A stretch of DNA of 56,441 bases from Chloroflexota bacterium (GTDB lineage Bacteria; Chloroflexota; UBA11872; VXOZ01). Under the pieces are notes generated by a model. That model ran no database searches. It saw only the letters and a list, made by a program, of their open reading frames with translations, and was not told where the DNA came from. A program made the position numbers and the translations under genes. The stretch is from the NCBI GenBank assembly GCA_026710945.1, contig JAPOQA010000001.1:1-56441 (forward strand), given 5' to 3'. Shown here piece by piece: positions 43,298 to 51,488 of the stretch (its first letter is position 1; each line of letters starts with the position of its first letter).

Positions 43298-43989
43298 TCG
43301 AACACCTCCGGTGCAAGACATACTGGAACGTCTAGACCTAGGACTCCCAAAGCCCCTTCAATATCCTCCAGAGACCGTTCTAGCTGTACATCAATTTGCT
43401 GTAGATGATCGCAAGACAGTTCACCCGGGTATAGGACTTCAGCTTGTCGGTCAGTGGGCCAAGCTGCCAACATGCCGTCGGTGCGACTGTGACGCTCATC
43501 ATAGCGACCGAGTACCGTGTCCGTGAACATTAAGGAGAATCCAGCTAAGCCCTCCGCACGTTTACAGGCAGGATATATGTTGTTGGTCGTAGTAAACACA
43601 ACGCCAGGGTGGGTAAGAACACAAGGGCGAAACGATAGAATGACCCAAGGGTTGTGCTCCACAGGGTGCCATTTCGTTGAATGACTAAACATCCAGTTAT
43701 TGATGCGCTCTACTGAGAGATTAACATAGTCAAGCCATTCCGGGTCTTTTCGATGAGCTGCATTCGGTTGATAGACGTGCTCAAGGTATTTGTCGCTGGA
43801 CACCCGTTTTCGGCTCTTGACTGCCTCTGCGGCTATGATCCCAACTGCGCCTGTCGTTGTAGTGAAGTGAACCACCTGGCTGATCCTACGACGTTCCGCA
43901 GCTACTGCGATAGCCGGGCAACCCGGAAGACGATCGATCTCTTCCACAGTTCTAGGCCGAGCCGGAATGCAGTCTCGTTCAGATACCAC
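43294..43989 (-). CDS. DarT-like (DUF4433) DNA ADP-ribosyltransferase
   Basis: A 231-residue protein of the DarT type. A typical DarT start (ISQVVHFTTTTGAVGIIAAE, NAD-binding His41/Thr43) is followed by RVSSDKYLEHVYQPNAAH, WLDYVNLSVERINNWMF, WVILSFRPCVLTHPGVVFTT, and near the end RQAEVLYPGELSCDHLQQID, whose Glu184 fits the catalytic glutamate in the QAEVLV motif. DarT enzymes use NAD+ to modify bases in single-stranded DNA, stop replication and act in phage defence. It starts at GTG 43989 after AAGGT inside the helicase 3' end. It is followed by an ARH-type hydrolase, not by a macrodomain DarG. Confidence 0.85.
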   Translation of the reverse strand: MVSERDCIPARPRTVEEIDRLPGCPAIAVAAERRRISQVVHFTTTTGAVGIIAAEAVKSRKRVSSDKYLEHVYQPNAAHRKDPEWLDYVNLSVERINNWMFSHSTKWHPVEHNPWVILSFRPCVLTHPGVVFTTTNNIYPACKRAEGLAGFSLMFTDTVLGRYDERHSRTDGMLAAWPTDRQAEVLYPGELSCDHLQQIDVQLERSLEDIEGALGVLGLDVPVCLAPEVFE

Positions 43990-43990
43990 T

Positions 43991-45430
43991 CTAGACCTTT
44001 ACGAGATCGTAAGTCTCAGAATCAATGTAGTCGAACACTGAAGAGCGCTCACCCGGCTTATAGCCCAACATGACAGTCTTTCTCGCACGCCCCACTCCCA
44101 TTGCTACCAATCTACGTAGTGACTCGAGTGTGCCGTCCCCATCCTCATTGCCGTGTGGTGTAACCTCGTTGCTCAGTCCAGGCAATAGAACATGATCGAA
44201 TTCAAGGCCTTTCGCCGAATGGATCATAGACAACGCAACCAGTTCCGGCCCCGTCGGCCACTCTGGGTTTCGAGTTAGCTCGCAATATCGAATATTCCGC
44301 TTTCCCAATGTATTTCTTAGGCAGTCGAACCAGCCCCCGCCCCAAGGCTGGAGAATTGCGATGGTTTCGCTAGTGTGGAGAAAAGGTTGCACCTGATCAA
44401 GCATGTAGTCAATCTGCGCGCTATACTTGCCCACCACTACTCGGGGGCGTATGTCAGACATCTGGCAGGACTCCTCGTCTGGAACAACACCGTCAGCGTC
44501 TGGTGGTAAGTCTGAAACAAGTGAAGAAGCAAGCCGTGCGATCTCCGCCGTGTTACGATGATTGCGAGCAAGCCTAAAGGCCATCCCTTGCCTCCTCATA
44601 TCAATGCCTAGTTCTCCCCACTGGAAGCCTTGGGCATAGATTCGTTGCGCAGTATCAATTATGAATGTGGTCACGTGATCTTCATTCAAGTGCGCCAAGA
44701 TGGTGCGGATCTGGTTTGCGGAAAGATCCTGCGTTTCATCGACAACCACAATGTCATAACCTTGACAAGGCACTCTCGCGGCCTTTAGCGCAACGTCATT
44801 CCAATCGACCGTGCCTTTCTCTGCTTTCATTATTTCATACGGAGCAATAACTTGGTCCAAAATCTTGTGACGAAGTTCTCGAGGGACCGCTGGCGCTCTT
44901 CCACGTCCAGACCTCGTTGCATTTAGATACCTGTCTCGGTGTCCAAGCGGGAACCTGCCCTGGACGTACTTGACCTCATCGTAGAAGTATTCCTGATTTT
45001 CAAAAGGAACACCTGCCTCTCTCAGTAAGGAACATATCCACTGACGTCCGTCGTCCTTTAGGATGTTTGGTTCCTCAAGAAGACTCCTCGCCCAATACCC
45101 AAAAGTCTCAACATCGAGGACGATGTCATCCAAAATGTCGACCTGCTCTGCTGCGAGCTCACTAATGTACCCTCTCAATGTTCGATTGAATGTTAGTACC
45201 AGAACTCGCACAGGATCTATAGAACCTAAGCGCGCACGTCGATTCCGACGCGAATTGCATAGCTGTCGGAGGCGAAGCAACGCTGCGGTAGTTTTGCCGC
45301 TACCTGCAGCACCTCGAATCAGTCGGAAGCCCGGTTGAGCATCAGTCAATATTCTGAGTTGTTCGGGGGTAGGAGTTATTCTCTGTAATGTACGCACTTG
45401 CGCCCCGACTATACGGTATAGCATACTCAT
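43991..45430 (-). CDS. UvrD/Rep-type superfamily 1 helicase-like protein
   Basis: A 479-residue SF1 helicase. Motif I is RGAAGSGKTTAALLRL (39-54), motif II VVVDETQDLSANQI (228-241), motif IV region RLARNHRNTAEIA, motif V MIHSAKGLEFDHVLLPG and motif VI VGRARKTVMLGY. It is shorter than UvrD/Rep and has no nuclease domain, so it resembles the helicases that accompany defence modules (for instance GajB). The ATG at 45430 is taken; later starts (GTG 45397) are possible. One base separates its stop from the DarT-like start, forming a three-gene unit. It begins 67 bases downstream of apbC, so cotranscription with that gene is not excluded. Confidence 0.9.
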   Translation of the reverse strand: MSMLYRIVGAQVRTLQRITPTPEQLRILTDAQPGFRLIRGAAGSGKTTAALLRLRQLCNSRRNRRARLGSIDPVRVLVLTFNRTLRGYISELAAEQVDILDDIVLDVETFGYWARSLLEEPNILKDDGRQWICSLLREAGVPFENQEYFYDEVKYVQGRFPLGHRDRYLNATRSGRGRAPAVPRELRHKILDQVIAPYEIMKAEKGTVDWNDVALKAARVPCQGYDIVVVDETQDLSANQIRTILAHLNEDHVTTFIIDTAQRIYAQGFQWGELGIDMRRQGMAFRLARNHRNTAEIARLASSLVSDLPPDADGVVPDEESCQMSDIRPRVVVGKYSAQIDYMLDQVQPFLHTSETIAILQPWGGGWFDCLRNTLGKRNIRYCELTRNPEWPTGPELVALSMIHSAKGLEFDHVLLPGLSNEVTPHGNEDGDGTLESLRRLVAMGVGRARKTVMLGYKPGERSSVFDYIDSETYDLVKV

Positions 45431-45497
45431 GGCTGGCCTGTGTCAGCCTGCTCTGAGTTGCCATCACACTGAAGAAAAGTAGCCAGTCTGTATACCG

Positions 45498-46571
45498 CTA
45501 GTTGATTACTACACCCTCTTGGCCGGCGATGCTGATTTGTTGGGCTACTGCTCCTGCTACGTCGCGGTAGATGGCGGCCAGGGGTGAGTCCGGTTGCGTG
45601 GCTGCGATGGGTTTGCCTTCATCGCCGCCCTCGCGGATGGCCACGTTCAGGGGCACCTCGCCGAGGAAGGGCACGCCCATGGCTTCCGCCGCCTGGCGCG
45701 CGCCGCCGTGGCTGAAGATTTCCGTACGTTCGTCGCAGTGGGGGCAGAGGAAGTAGCTCATGTTCTCCACGATGCCCAGGATGGGCACGCGCAGTTGTTG
45801 GAACATGCCGATGGCTTTGCGGGCGTCGGCCAGAGCTACGTCCTGCGGCGTGCAGACGATCACCGCGCCCGCGCCGGGAATGGACTGCGCCAGGCTGAGG
45901 GGGGCGTCGCCGGTGCCGGGCGGCAGGTCGACCACCAGGTAGTCGCGCTCGCCCCAGTGGACGTCGCCAAGAAATTGCGTGAGTAGGCGATGGACGATAG
46001 GCCCGCGCCAGATCATGGCCTGCTCCGGCTTGATGACGAAACCGGCCGACATGAGCGTAATGCCGTAAGCCTCAGCGGGGATCACCTTGCTGCCCGCGCC
46101 GCGCAGTTGCGCCTGCGATCCCATCATCATGGGAATATTCGGGCCGTAGACGTCGGCATCCAGCAGACCAACCTCCGCGCCGGTCTGCGCCAGCGCAATT
46201 GCCAGATTCACGGCGGTGGTGGACTTGCCCACGCCGCCCTTGCCGCTGGCAACGAAGAGCACATTCTTTACATCCGTCAAGAATTCCGCCGACTCAGGGG
46301 CCAGGCGCTTGGCCACTTCCGACCGCGTATCGATCTCCACGGCCTGTACGCCGGGCACGCCCAAAAGCGCCTTCCGGCACTCGTTTTCCAGGTGCTCCTT
46401 CATGGGGCAGGCGGGGGTAGTCAGTACCAACTGAAAGGCCGCCGTGCCCTTCTCGAAGGTCATTTCCCGCACCATGTTCAGTGTAACGATGTCTTTATGC
46501 AGATCGGGGTCCTGCACCACGCGCAGTGCGTTTACCAGGTCGTCGGTTTGCGGAGTCCCATTCACAGCCAT
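45498..46571 (-). CDS. Mrp/ApbC-type Fe-S cluster carrier ATPase
   Basis: A 357-residue P-loop ATPase that binds and transfers iron-sulphur clusters. The N-terminal DUF59 (MIP18-like) domain (LVNALRVVQDPDLHKDIVTL) is followed by the deviant Walker A ASGKGGVGKSTTAVNLAIAL, DADVYGPNIPMMMG, DLPPGTGDAPLSLAQ and the CPHC pair (FLCPHCDERTEIF) that holds the bridging cluster. A GAGAGAGG lies upstream of ATG 46571. The upstream neighbour is non-coding repeat. Confidence 0.95.
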   Translation of the reverse strand: MAVNGTPQTDDLVNALRVVQDPDLHKDIVTLNMVREMTFEKGTAAFQLVLTTPACPMKEHLENECRKALLGVPGVQAVEIDTRSEVAKRLAPESAEFLTDVKNVLFVASGKGGVGKSTTAVNLAIALAQTGAEVGLLDADVYGPNIPMMMGSQAQLRGAGSKVIPAEAYGITLMSAGFVIKPEQAMIWRGPIVHRLLTQFLGDVHWGERDYLVVDLPPGTGDAPLSLAQSIPGAGAVIVCTPQDVALADARKAIGMFQQLRVPILGIVENMSYFLCPHCDERTEIFSHGGARQAAEAMGVPFLGEVPLNVAIREGGDEGKPIAATQPDSPLAAIYRDVAGAVAQQISIAGQEGVVIN

Positions 46572-47145
46572 GCCTTAATGCCTCTCTCTCAGTTTCTTGA
46601 TTGTGCCGAATGTCCTGCGTTAGTGTGATGCAGCCTGTTTTGAGTTCTTTACGTAGTTCAACCAAGCGAGCGGGATTGCATGGAACTCGCCCTAATCCTC
46701 TGTCTGAGTGAAGCTGCCACGTAGCTCCGTCAGGCACCTGAATGCCTACACTATCGACACCTGGCAACCCCTCACTTCGGCCCTCTCCCCAGGGAGAGGG
46801 GGAAGTCCCCGCCCTTCTGGTGAAAAAAGCGCAAAAGTCTTATTGGTAGAAGTCCAGAGCCTCATCCCCTGCAACGCGTCGTGCCATTCAAGCAACACAA
46901 CGCGGTTGCGATACTTCATTAATTGTAGTATCGCTCAAACTCAACGATAGCATGTTTGAAAACGGAGTGTAAAGCAATCACTCGTGCGATTCGTCTCGTA
47001 GTCGGGCGCGCGAGGCGTCGTATCGCGGCCAGCACGTGCAGAATCACAGGGTAGAGTACAATGGGTCTTGATGGGAATCAGTGTCAGGTGCGACACCAAT
47101 TGAGATTTCGTTTCGTGAAACTGAAAGACGAAGGATTGCTTGTCT
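46572..47145. other. Divergent spacer with one palindromic repeat
   Basis: Between apbC (minus) and the M16 protease (plus). It holds a CCCCTCACTTCGGCCCTCTC / CCCCAGGGAGAGGG repeat at about 46769-46802. No gene supported; promoters for both genes should lie here, but I found no strong boxes. Confidence 0.45.
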
Positions 47146-48411
47146 ATGTTCGATAAGACTGCCTTGGCAAACGGTATGCGCGTAGTCTCCGCCACACTTC
47201 CGCACACGCGCTCGGTCTCGGTGATCGTGCTTGTGCGTGCCGGGTCTCGCTATGAGCGCGACCCTGAAGCCGGCATCGCCCATGTGTTTGAGCACATGCT
47301 CTTCAAAGGCAGCAAAGGTTGGCCGACGGCGCAGATAGTCAGTGAGTCCATCGAGGGTGTTGGCGGATCGATGAACGCCAGCACGGATAAGGAAATCGTC
47401 GACTACTGGTGCCGCGTGGCCCAGCCGCACTACACATTGGCGATGGACTTGCTCGCCGACATCTTCCTGAACCCGCTGCTCGAGCATGAAGAACTGAAGC
47501 GCGAGCAAGGCGTCATCTTGGAAGAACTGCGCATGTATCATGACGATCCCCGCAGTTGGGTCAGCATCCTGAGCGATCAGATCTGCTGGCCGGGGCACCC
47601 CCTGGGCAGAGATATTGGCGGCAGCGCCGAAACCGTGCAAGCCATTACGCCGGAGATGATCCACGATTACCGCGGCCGCATGTATAGTCCGGAGAATACC
47701 GTGCTGGCAGTAGCGGGCAACATCACCCACGAGCAGGTGGTGGCCGATGCCGAACGCCTCTACAGCGCTTGGACGAACGGCGCGCCGGGGGACTACCTGC
47801 CCTGGACTGAAACCGATGCAGGACCCAATGCCATCGGCGAAGCGCGAGAATCCGTCGAGCAGATGACCATGCTGCTTTCCTTCCCGAGCCTCTCGATGTT
47901 CGATGAAGACCGGTATGCGCTGGGCCTGCTCAATACCATACTGGGTGAGGGCATGAGCTCACGCCTATTCCTGGAGGTCAGAGAAAAGCGCGGTCTGGCC
48001 TATAGCGTCGGCTCCTACCCGCGCCACCAACTCGACACCGGCATCTTTACCATCTATGGCGGCGTTGATCCCGATCATGCAGCGGATGCCCTGCGCTGCA
48101 TCATGGACCAAGTACACGGTCTGCTTGAGCCCGTGCCGGAGACGGAGCTGCGGAAAGCGAAGGAGTTTACAAAAGGACACCTCCTGCTCGGCTTGGAAAG
48201 CACGCAAAGTGTGGCCGGTTGGGGCGGCGTGCGCGAGCTTCTCCACGGGGAACTCATCACGCCTGATGAAGCCGTTGCCCGCATCGAGGCGGTGACCGTG
48301 GACGATATCCAGCGCGTGGCTAAGCGACTCTTCCCTTCCAACGCCGCAAAACTCGCCGTAATGGGACCCCGTGACCTCAGCCAAGAACTCTTGCCAATCG
48401 TGACGCAATGA
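47146..48411 (+). CDS. M16-family zinc protease (processing-peptidase-like)
   Basis: A 421-residue insulinase-family peptidase. The inverted zinc motif HVFEHMLFKG (HxxEH) appears near the N-terminus with the downstream glutamate in the usual place, and the second homologous half carries REKRGLAYSVGSYP. This fits the PqqL/YmxG-type single-chain M16B proteases. ATG 47146 is chosen (MFDKTALANGMRVVSA); the TTG at 47140 is an alternative start. The gene is followed by a lipoprotein gene 58 bases later. Confidence 0.94.
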   Translation: MFDKTALANGMRVVSATLPHTRSVSVIVLVRAGSRYERDPEAGIAHVFEHMLFKGSKGWPTAQIVSESIEGVGGSMNASTDKEIVDYWCRVAQPHYTLAMDLLADIFLNPLLEHEELKREQGVILEELRMYHDDPRSWVSILSDQICWPGHPLGRDIGGSAETVQAITPEMIHDYRGRMYSPENTVLAVAGNITHEQVVADAERLYSAWTNGAPGDYLPWTETDAGPNAIGEARESVEQMTMLLSFPSLSMFDEDRYALGLLNTILGEGMSSRLFLEVREKRGLAYSVGSYPRHQLDTGIFTIYGGVDPDHAADALRCIMDQVHGLLEPVPETELRKAKEFTKGHLLLGLESTQSVAGWGGVRELLHGELITPDEAVARIEAVTVDDIQRVAKRLFPSNAAKLAVMGPRDLSQELLPIVTQ

Positions 48412-48469
48412 GGCAATTGCTCCACACGAGGCGCGACTGACACATTTCGCTTCCGGGAGGGACACGTAC

Positions 48470-48955
48470 GTGCGGCATAGGCGCAGTTTCAAGGTCATTC
48501 TCACGACTCTGGGTGCTTTGTCACTCGTGTGCGTGTTCCTGACCGGCTGTTCGCTCGGCGATAGCGAAGGTCCTCGTTTGGCGTTTAGCAGCAGTGTGCG
48601 TCTCGATACGCAAGGGGCAACGCACATAACGATTGTGGTGCGGAATGTGGGAGAGCGACTCTATACCGATGACGAAGAAATCGACGGCCGCGGTGAGGTG
48701 TTCAATAGCTCGGAGCAGTTGCTCGCACGCTTCGCAGAACTACCGATAGGGCGACTGGCGGTGGATGAGGAAGCAACGTTAGCCACCTGGCAAGGCACCC
48801 TGGAGCCGGACACGTATCTCATGCGTTGGACCACCTCCCGCTTCGGCGGAGTGGAGCTGGAATTCACTCTGCTGAAGCGCTTTGGGGTGTTGGAAGTTGG
48901 CTCAATCAGGGAACGAATACTTGCGCCTGATCCCGCTCCCACATCCCCATCCTAG
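48470..48955 (+). CDS. Predicted lipoprotein of unknown function
   Basis: A 161-residue protein with a lipoprotein signal: basic start (RHRRSFK), hydrophobic segment and lipobox FLTGCSLG. The mature part is beta-rich by eye (THITIVVRNVGERLYTDDEE, FRFGGVELEFTLL-like end) and may adopt an Ig-like fold; no catalytic motif is seen. GTG 48470 is the start. It lies downstream of the M16 protease on the same strand, so the two may be coexpressed. Confidence 0.75.
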   Translation: MRHRRSFKVILTTLGALSLVCVFLTGCSLGDSEGPRLAFSSSVRLDTQGATHITIVVRNVGERLYTDDEEIDGRGEVFNSSEQLLARFAELPIGRLAVDEEATLATWQGTLEPDTYLMRWTTSRFGGVELEFTLLKRFGVLEVGSIRERILAPDPAPTSPS

Positions 48956-49075
48956 TTTGGCGAGTGCTCGCATCCCTTGCAGCACAACCCACCTTGGCGG
49001 ACTTGGGTCGTACGCGTATCCATCCGGTAGACGTAGCTGTCATTGGGCAAATGCCCGTCTCAATGCAGATAAGGC

Positions 49076-49933
49076 TCATTTGCAGGCGCTCACCGCCTCT
49101 TTTCTCCCTTTACGCGCTTTGATAACGATGCCCACGGAGGGAGAACTCTCAGTGCGAATCGGCTGTGGATCGTCAAACGCGTTTACCAGACGCCGCACCC
49201 AGGAAATCCAGCGAGAGTTCTTCTCTTCTTGACCGAACCGATTGCACGATGTGCAGAATCCTCTTTCAATGATGTTCTTGCCGATACCGTATAGCAAGAA
49301 GTGGGCAAACGGCAGGCATCGCGGCGTTGTAAACCACAACTCCTCGATCACAAACCCGGCCGCACGAACGCTGCGAGTAATCTCTTCCGCCGAATAGAGC
49401 CGCACGTGATCCGCCCAAATGCCGGCAAGCCACCAAATATGCGCAGGCACGTGCGTGCCAAAAGCGCGTTCGAGAATCCAATTCAATGGGTCCCACAGGA
49501 ATGGATACTTCGCGTGAGGTACCGAGATGAGTAGCAGTCCGCTATCGCCGAGCACACGATGTAATTCCGCAAGCGCAGCCCCGTCTTCGACGATATGTTC
49601 CAGCACTTCGGAGCACACAACCGCATCAATCGCACCCGCTCCGAATGGCAGTGCGCAAGCGTCCGCACGGCCGAGATCTACGGCTGTATTCTGTGTCTGC
49701 ACCTTGGCCGCGGCGACGTAGTCTGCGTTGAAATCTATGCCGATTACACCGGCCTGGGGATAGAGCGTGTTGAGAGCTTTCACATAGAATCCACGACCGC
49801 AGCCGACGTCGAGAATGTGGCCACTGCCGGCGGGTTGAAGATGGCGCAGGATCATCGCGGCTCTTGCGGCAAACGCAGGGTCGATTTCACGTGCCAAGTA
49901 TCCGGCAATGGACTCGTCAAGAGAAGGTGTCAT
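49076..49933 (-). CDS. Class I SAM-dependent methyltransferase
   Basis: A 285-residue methyltransferase with motif I ILDVGCGRGFYVKAL, the acidic loop VIGIDFNADYV, ALPFGAGAIDAVVCSEVLEH (motifs II/III) and a C-terminal extension. It resembles the methyltransferase type 11 group often found with glycan clusters. The convergent or divergent neighbours are the lipoprotein (tail to tail) and a glycosyltransferase (head to head), hinting at a role in surface glycan or lipid-sugar modification. Substrate unknown. Confidence 0.9.
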   Translation of the reverse strand: MTPSLDESIAGYLAREIDPAFAARAAMILRHLQPAGSGHILDVGCGRGFYVKALNTLYPQAGVIGIDFNADYVAAAKVQTQNTAVDLGRADACALPFGAGAIDAVVCSEVLEHIVEDGAALAELHRVLGDSGLLLISVPHAKYPFLWDPLNWILERAFGTHVPAHIWWLAGIWADHVRLYSAEEITRSVRAAGFVIEELWFTTPRCLPFAHFLLYGIGKNIIERGFCTSCNRFGQEEKNSRWISWVRRLVNAFDDPQPIRTESSPSVGIVIKARKGRKEAVSACK

Positions 49934-50282
49934 GCTTGACTATCCCAGTTTTTCCCTCACAAAGACATCTGCGCTAAGGACGTGCCTGTGACTGAAGTTC
50001 TCCTACGTCCAGCTCGCAATGCGCATCGGCGCGGCACCACCCCGGCCGGCGGCATACCGCGCCGTGGCTGTTTCTCAACGTAGCGAGGTGCACCGAATCG
50101 TAGTAGCATACAAGCTATCACAGAATACAGTCTAGCCTACGTCGTTCTTCGTGCGCTCGCAGGGCAATGCTACGTTTTGCAGAGGCGCATTTCAAACTGC
50201 CGCGCAACTTCAATTCCTGCCACGAGATGTCACATGTACGCCAAACTCCTACCGTCGAGCGCGTGCATGTAGGAAGTCCGCC
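49934..50282. other. Divergent spacer before GT4 glycosyltransferase
   Basis: No gene supported. A longer in-frame reading of the downstream glycosyltransferase begins at 50151, but the family N-terminus starts at 50283 so this stretch is taken as regulatory spacer. No convincing promoter boxes seen. Confidence 0.4.
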
Positions 50283-51488
50283 ATGCGCATCCTATATCTC
50301 ACTACGTATTATCTGCCGCACAGCAGTGGCATTACCGCCTACATGCACCGCGTCGCTCGGGAGCTGGCTCAGCGCGGCCATACGGTTACAGTGCTTACCT
50401 CCCGTCACGACTCTGCGCTGAGTGCGGAGGAGTTGTTGGAGGGCGTTCGCATCGTACGGCTTCCAGTACTCTTTCGCGTCAGCAAAGGGCCGGTGATGCC
50501 CGCGTTCTTTGGTGTTCTGGGCGCGTACTTGCAGGAGCACGATGTAATTCACATCCACCTCCCCTTTTTTGAAGCTGCATATGCGGCCATCATGAATCGC
50601 AGGCGCAAACCGCTTATCCTCACAGTCCATACCGATCTTCATTTGCCTGCGGGGGTTGTCAACCGGCTCGCGAGTGCCGCGGTCAACGTGATGCAGCGCG
50701 TTGCGGCGCGGCACGCTGACTGGCTGTGTTCCTACACGTGGGACTTTGCTCGACACTCGTACCTCCTTTCCCCCTTACTCAGAAAGGCACTGGTTATTCA
50801 CCCGCCGGTCACGGTAGCCGCCCCAACTGAGGCAGACATCGCTGCCTTTCGCCTGCAACATGATCTTGACGGAACGCTCATAGGGTTTGCCGGTCGCTTT
50901 GCCGAGCAGAAAGGCCTCCATGTGCTTTTCGACGCCCTAGCTAAAGTGCAATGCCGCGTGCCGCACGCACGTCTGGTGATTGCAGGTGACTACCGCAATG
51001 TCGTTGGTGAAAGCTACTACGCCCGTTTGCGTCCTCAACTTGACGCACTGGGGGATCGAGTTGTGCTACTGGGACATCTGGAAGGGAAGTCGCTTGCCTG
51101 CTTTTACGCGGCGTGTGCTGTTCTGGCGCTTCCGAGCACAAGCCCGATGGAGTCATTTGGCATCGTGCAGGTTGAAGCCATGCTGTGTGGCACACCGGTC
51201 GTCGCGTCCGATCTTCCCGGCTGTCGCCAACCGGTGCGCCTCACCGGCATGGGACGCATTGTGCCGCCAGGTGACAGCGATGCTCTGGCCGCGGCGTTGC
51301 TGGCAGTGCTAGAAGACCCCGGCCGCTACACGCAGTCACCCCACGAGATCGCCCATGTTTTCGACTACGAGCGCACCATAGACTTGCACGAAGAGCTATA
51401 TCGCACGAACAGGGTTGTCGAGGACGACCGCAAATTCGAGCCGCCGGCTGCTTCCCAAGGGTCACGCCAAGAGTTGCAAGTGGAATGA
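50283..51488 (+). CDS. Glycosyltransferase family 4
   Basis: A 401-residue GT-B fold enzyme: MRILYLTTYYLPHSSGITAY at the start (acceptor side), and in the donor half GFAGRFAEQKGLHVLFDAL, then LPSTSPMESFGIVQVEAMLC with the conserved E(x7)E pair and GTPVVASDLPGCR. Transfers a sugar from an activated donor to a lipid or glycan at the membrane. ATG 50283 has AGGAAG six bases upstream. It overlaps the giant membrane-protein gene by four bases (ATGA), so the two are coupled and probably share a surface glycan pathway. Confidence 0.93.
   Translation: MRILYLTTYYLPHSSGITAYMHRVARELAQRGHTVTVLTSRHDSALSAEELLEGVRIVRLPVLFRVSKGPVMPAFFGVLGAYLQEHDVIHIHLPFFEAAYAAIMNRRRKPLILTVHTDLHLPAGVVNRLASAAVNVMQRVAARHADWLCSYTWDFARHSYLLSPLLRKALVIHPPVTVAAPTEADIAAFRLQHDLDGTLIGFAGRFAEQKGLHVLFDALAKVQCRVPHARLVIAGDYRNVVGESYYARLRPQLDALGDRVVLLGHLEGKSLACFYAACAVLALPSTSPMESFGIVQVEAMLCGTPVVASDLPGCRQPVRLTGMGRIVPPGDSDALAAALLAVLEDPGRYTQSPHEIAHVFDYERTIDLHEELYRTNRVVEDDRKFEPPAASQGSRQELQVE

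Noticed and set aside
41543-43989. Simple DarTG toxin-antitoxin
   Set aside because: The partner has ADP-ribosylglycohydrolase motifs (GDALG, SDDSQ, GTDTDT), not a macrodomain, so it is not a DarG.
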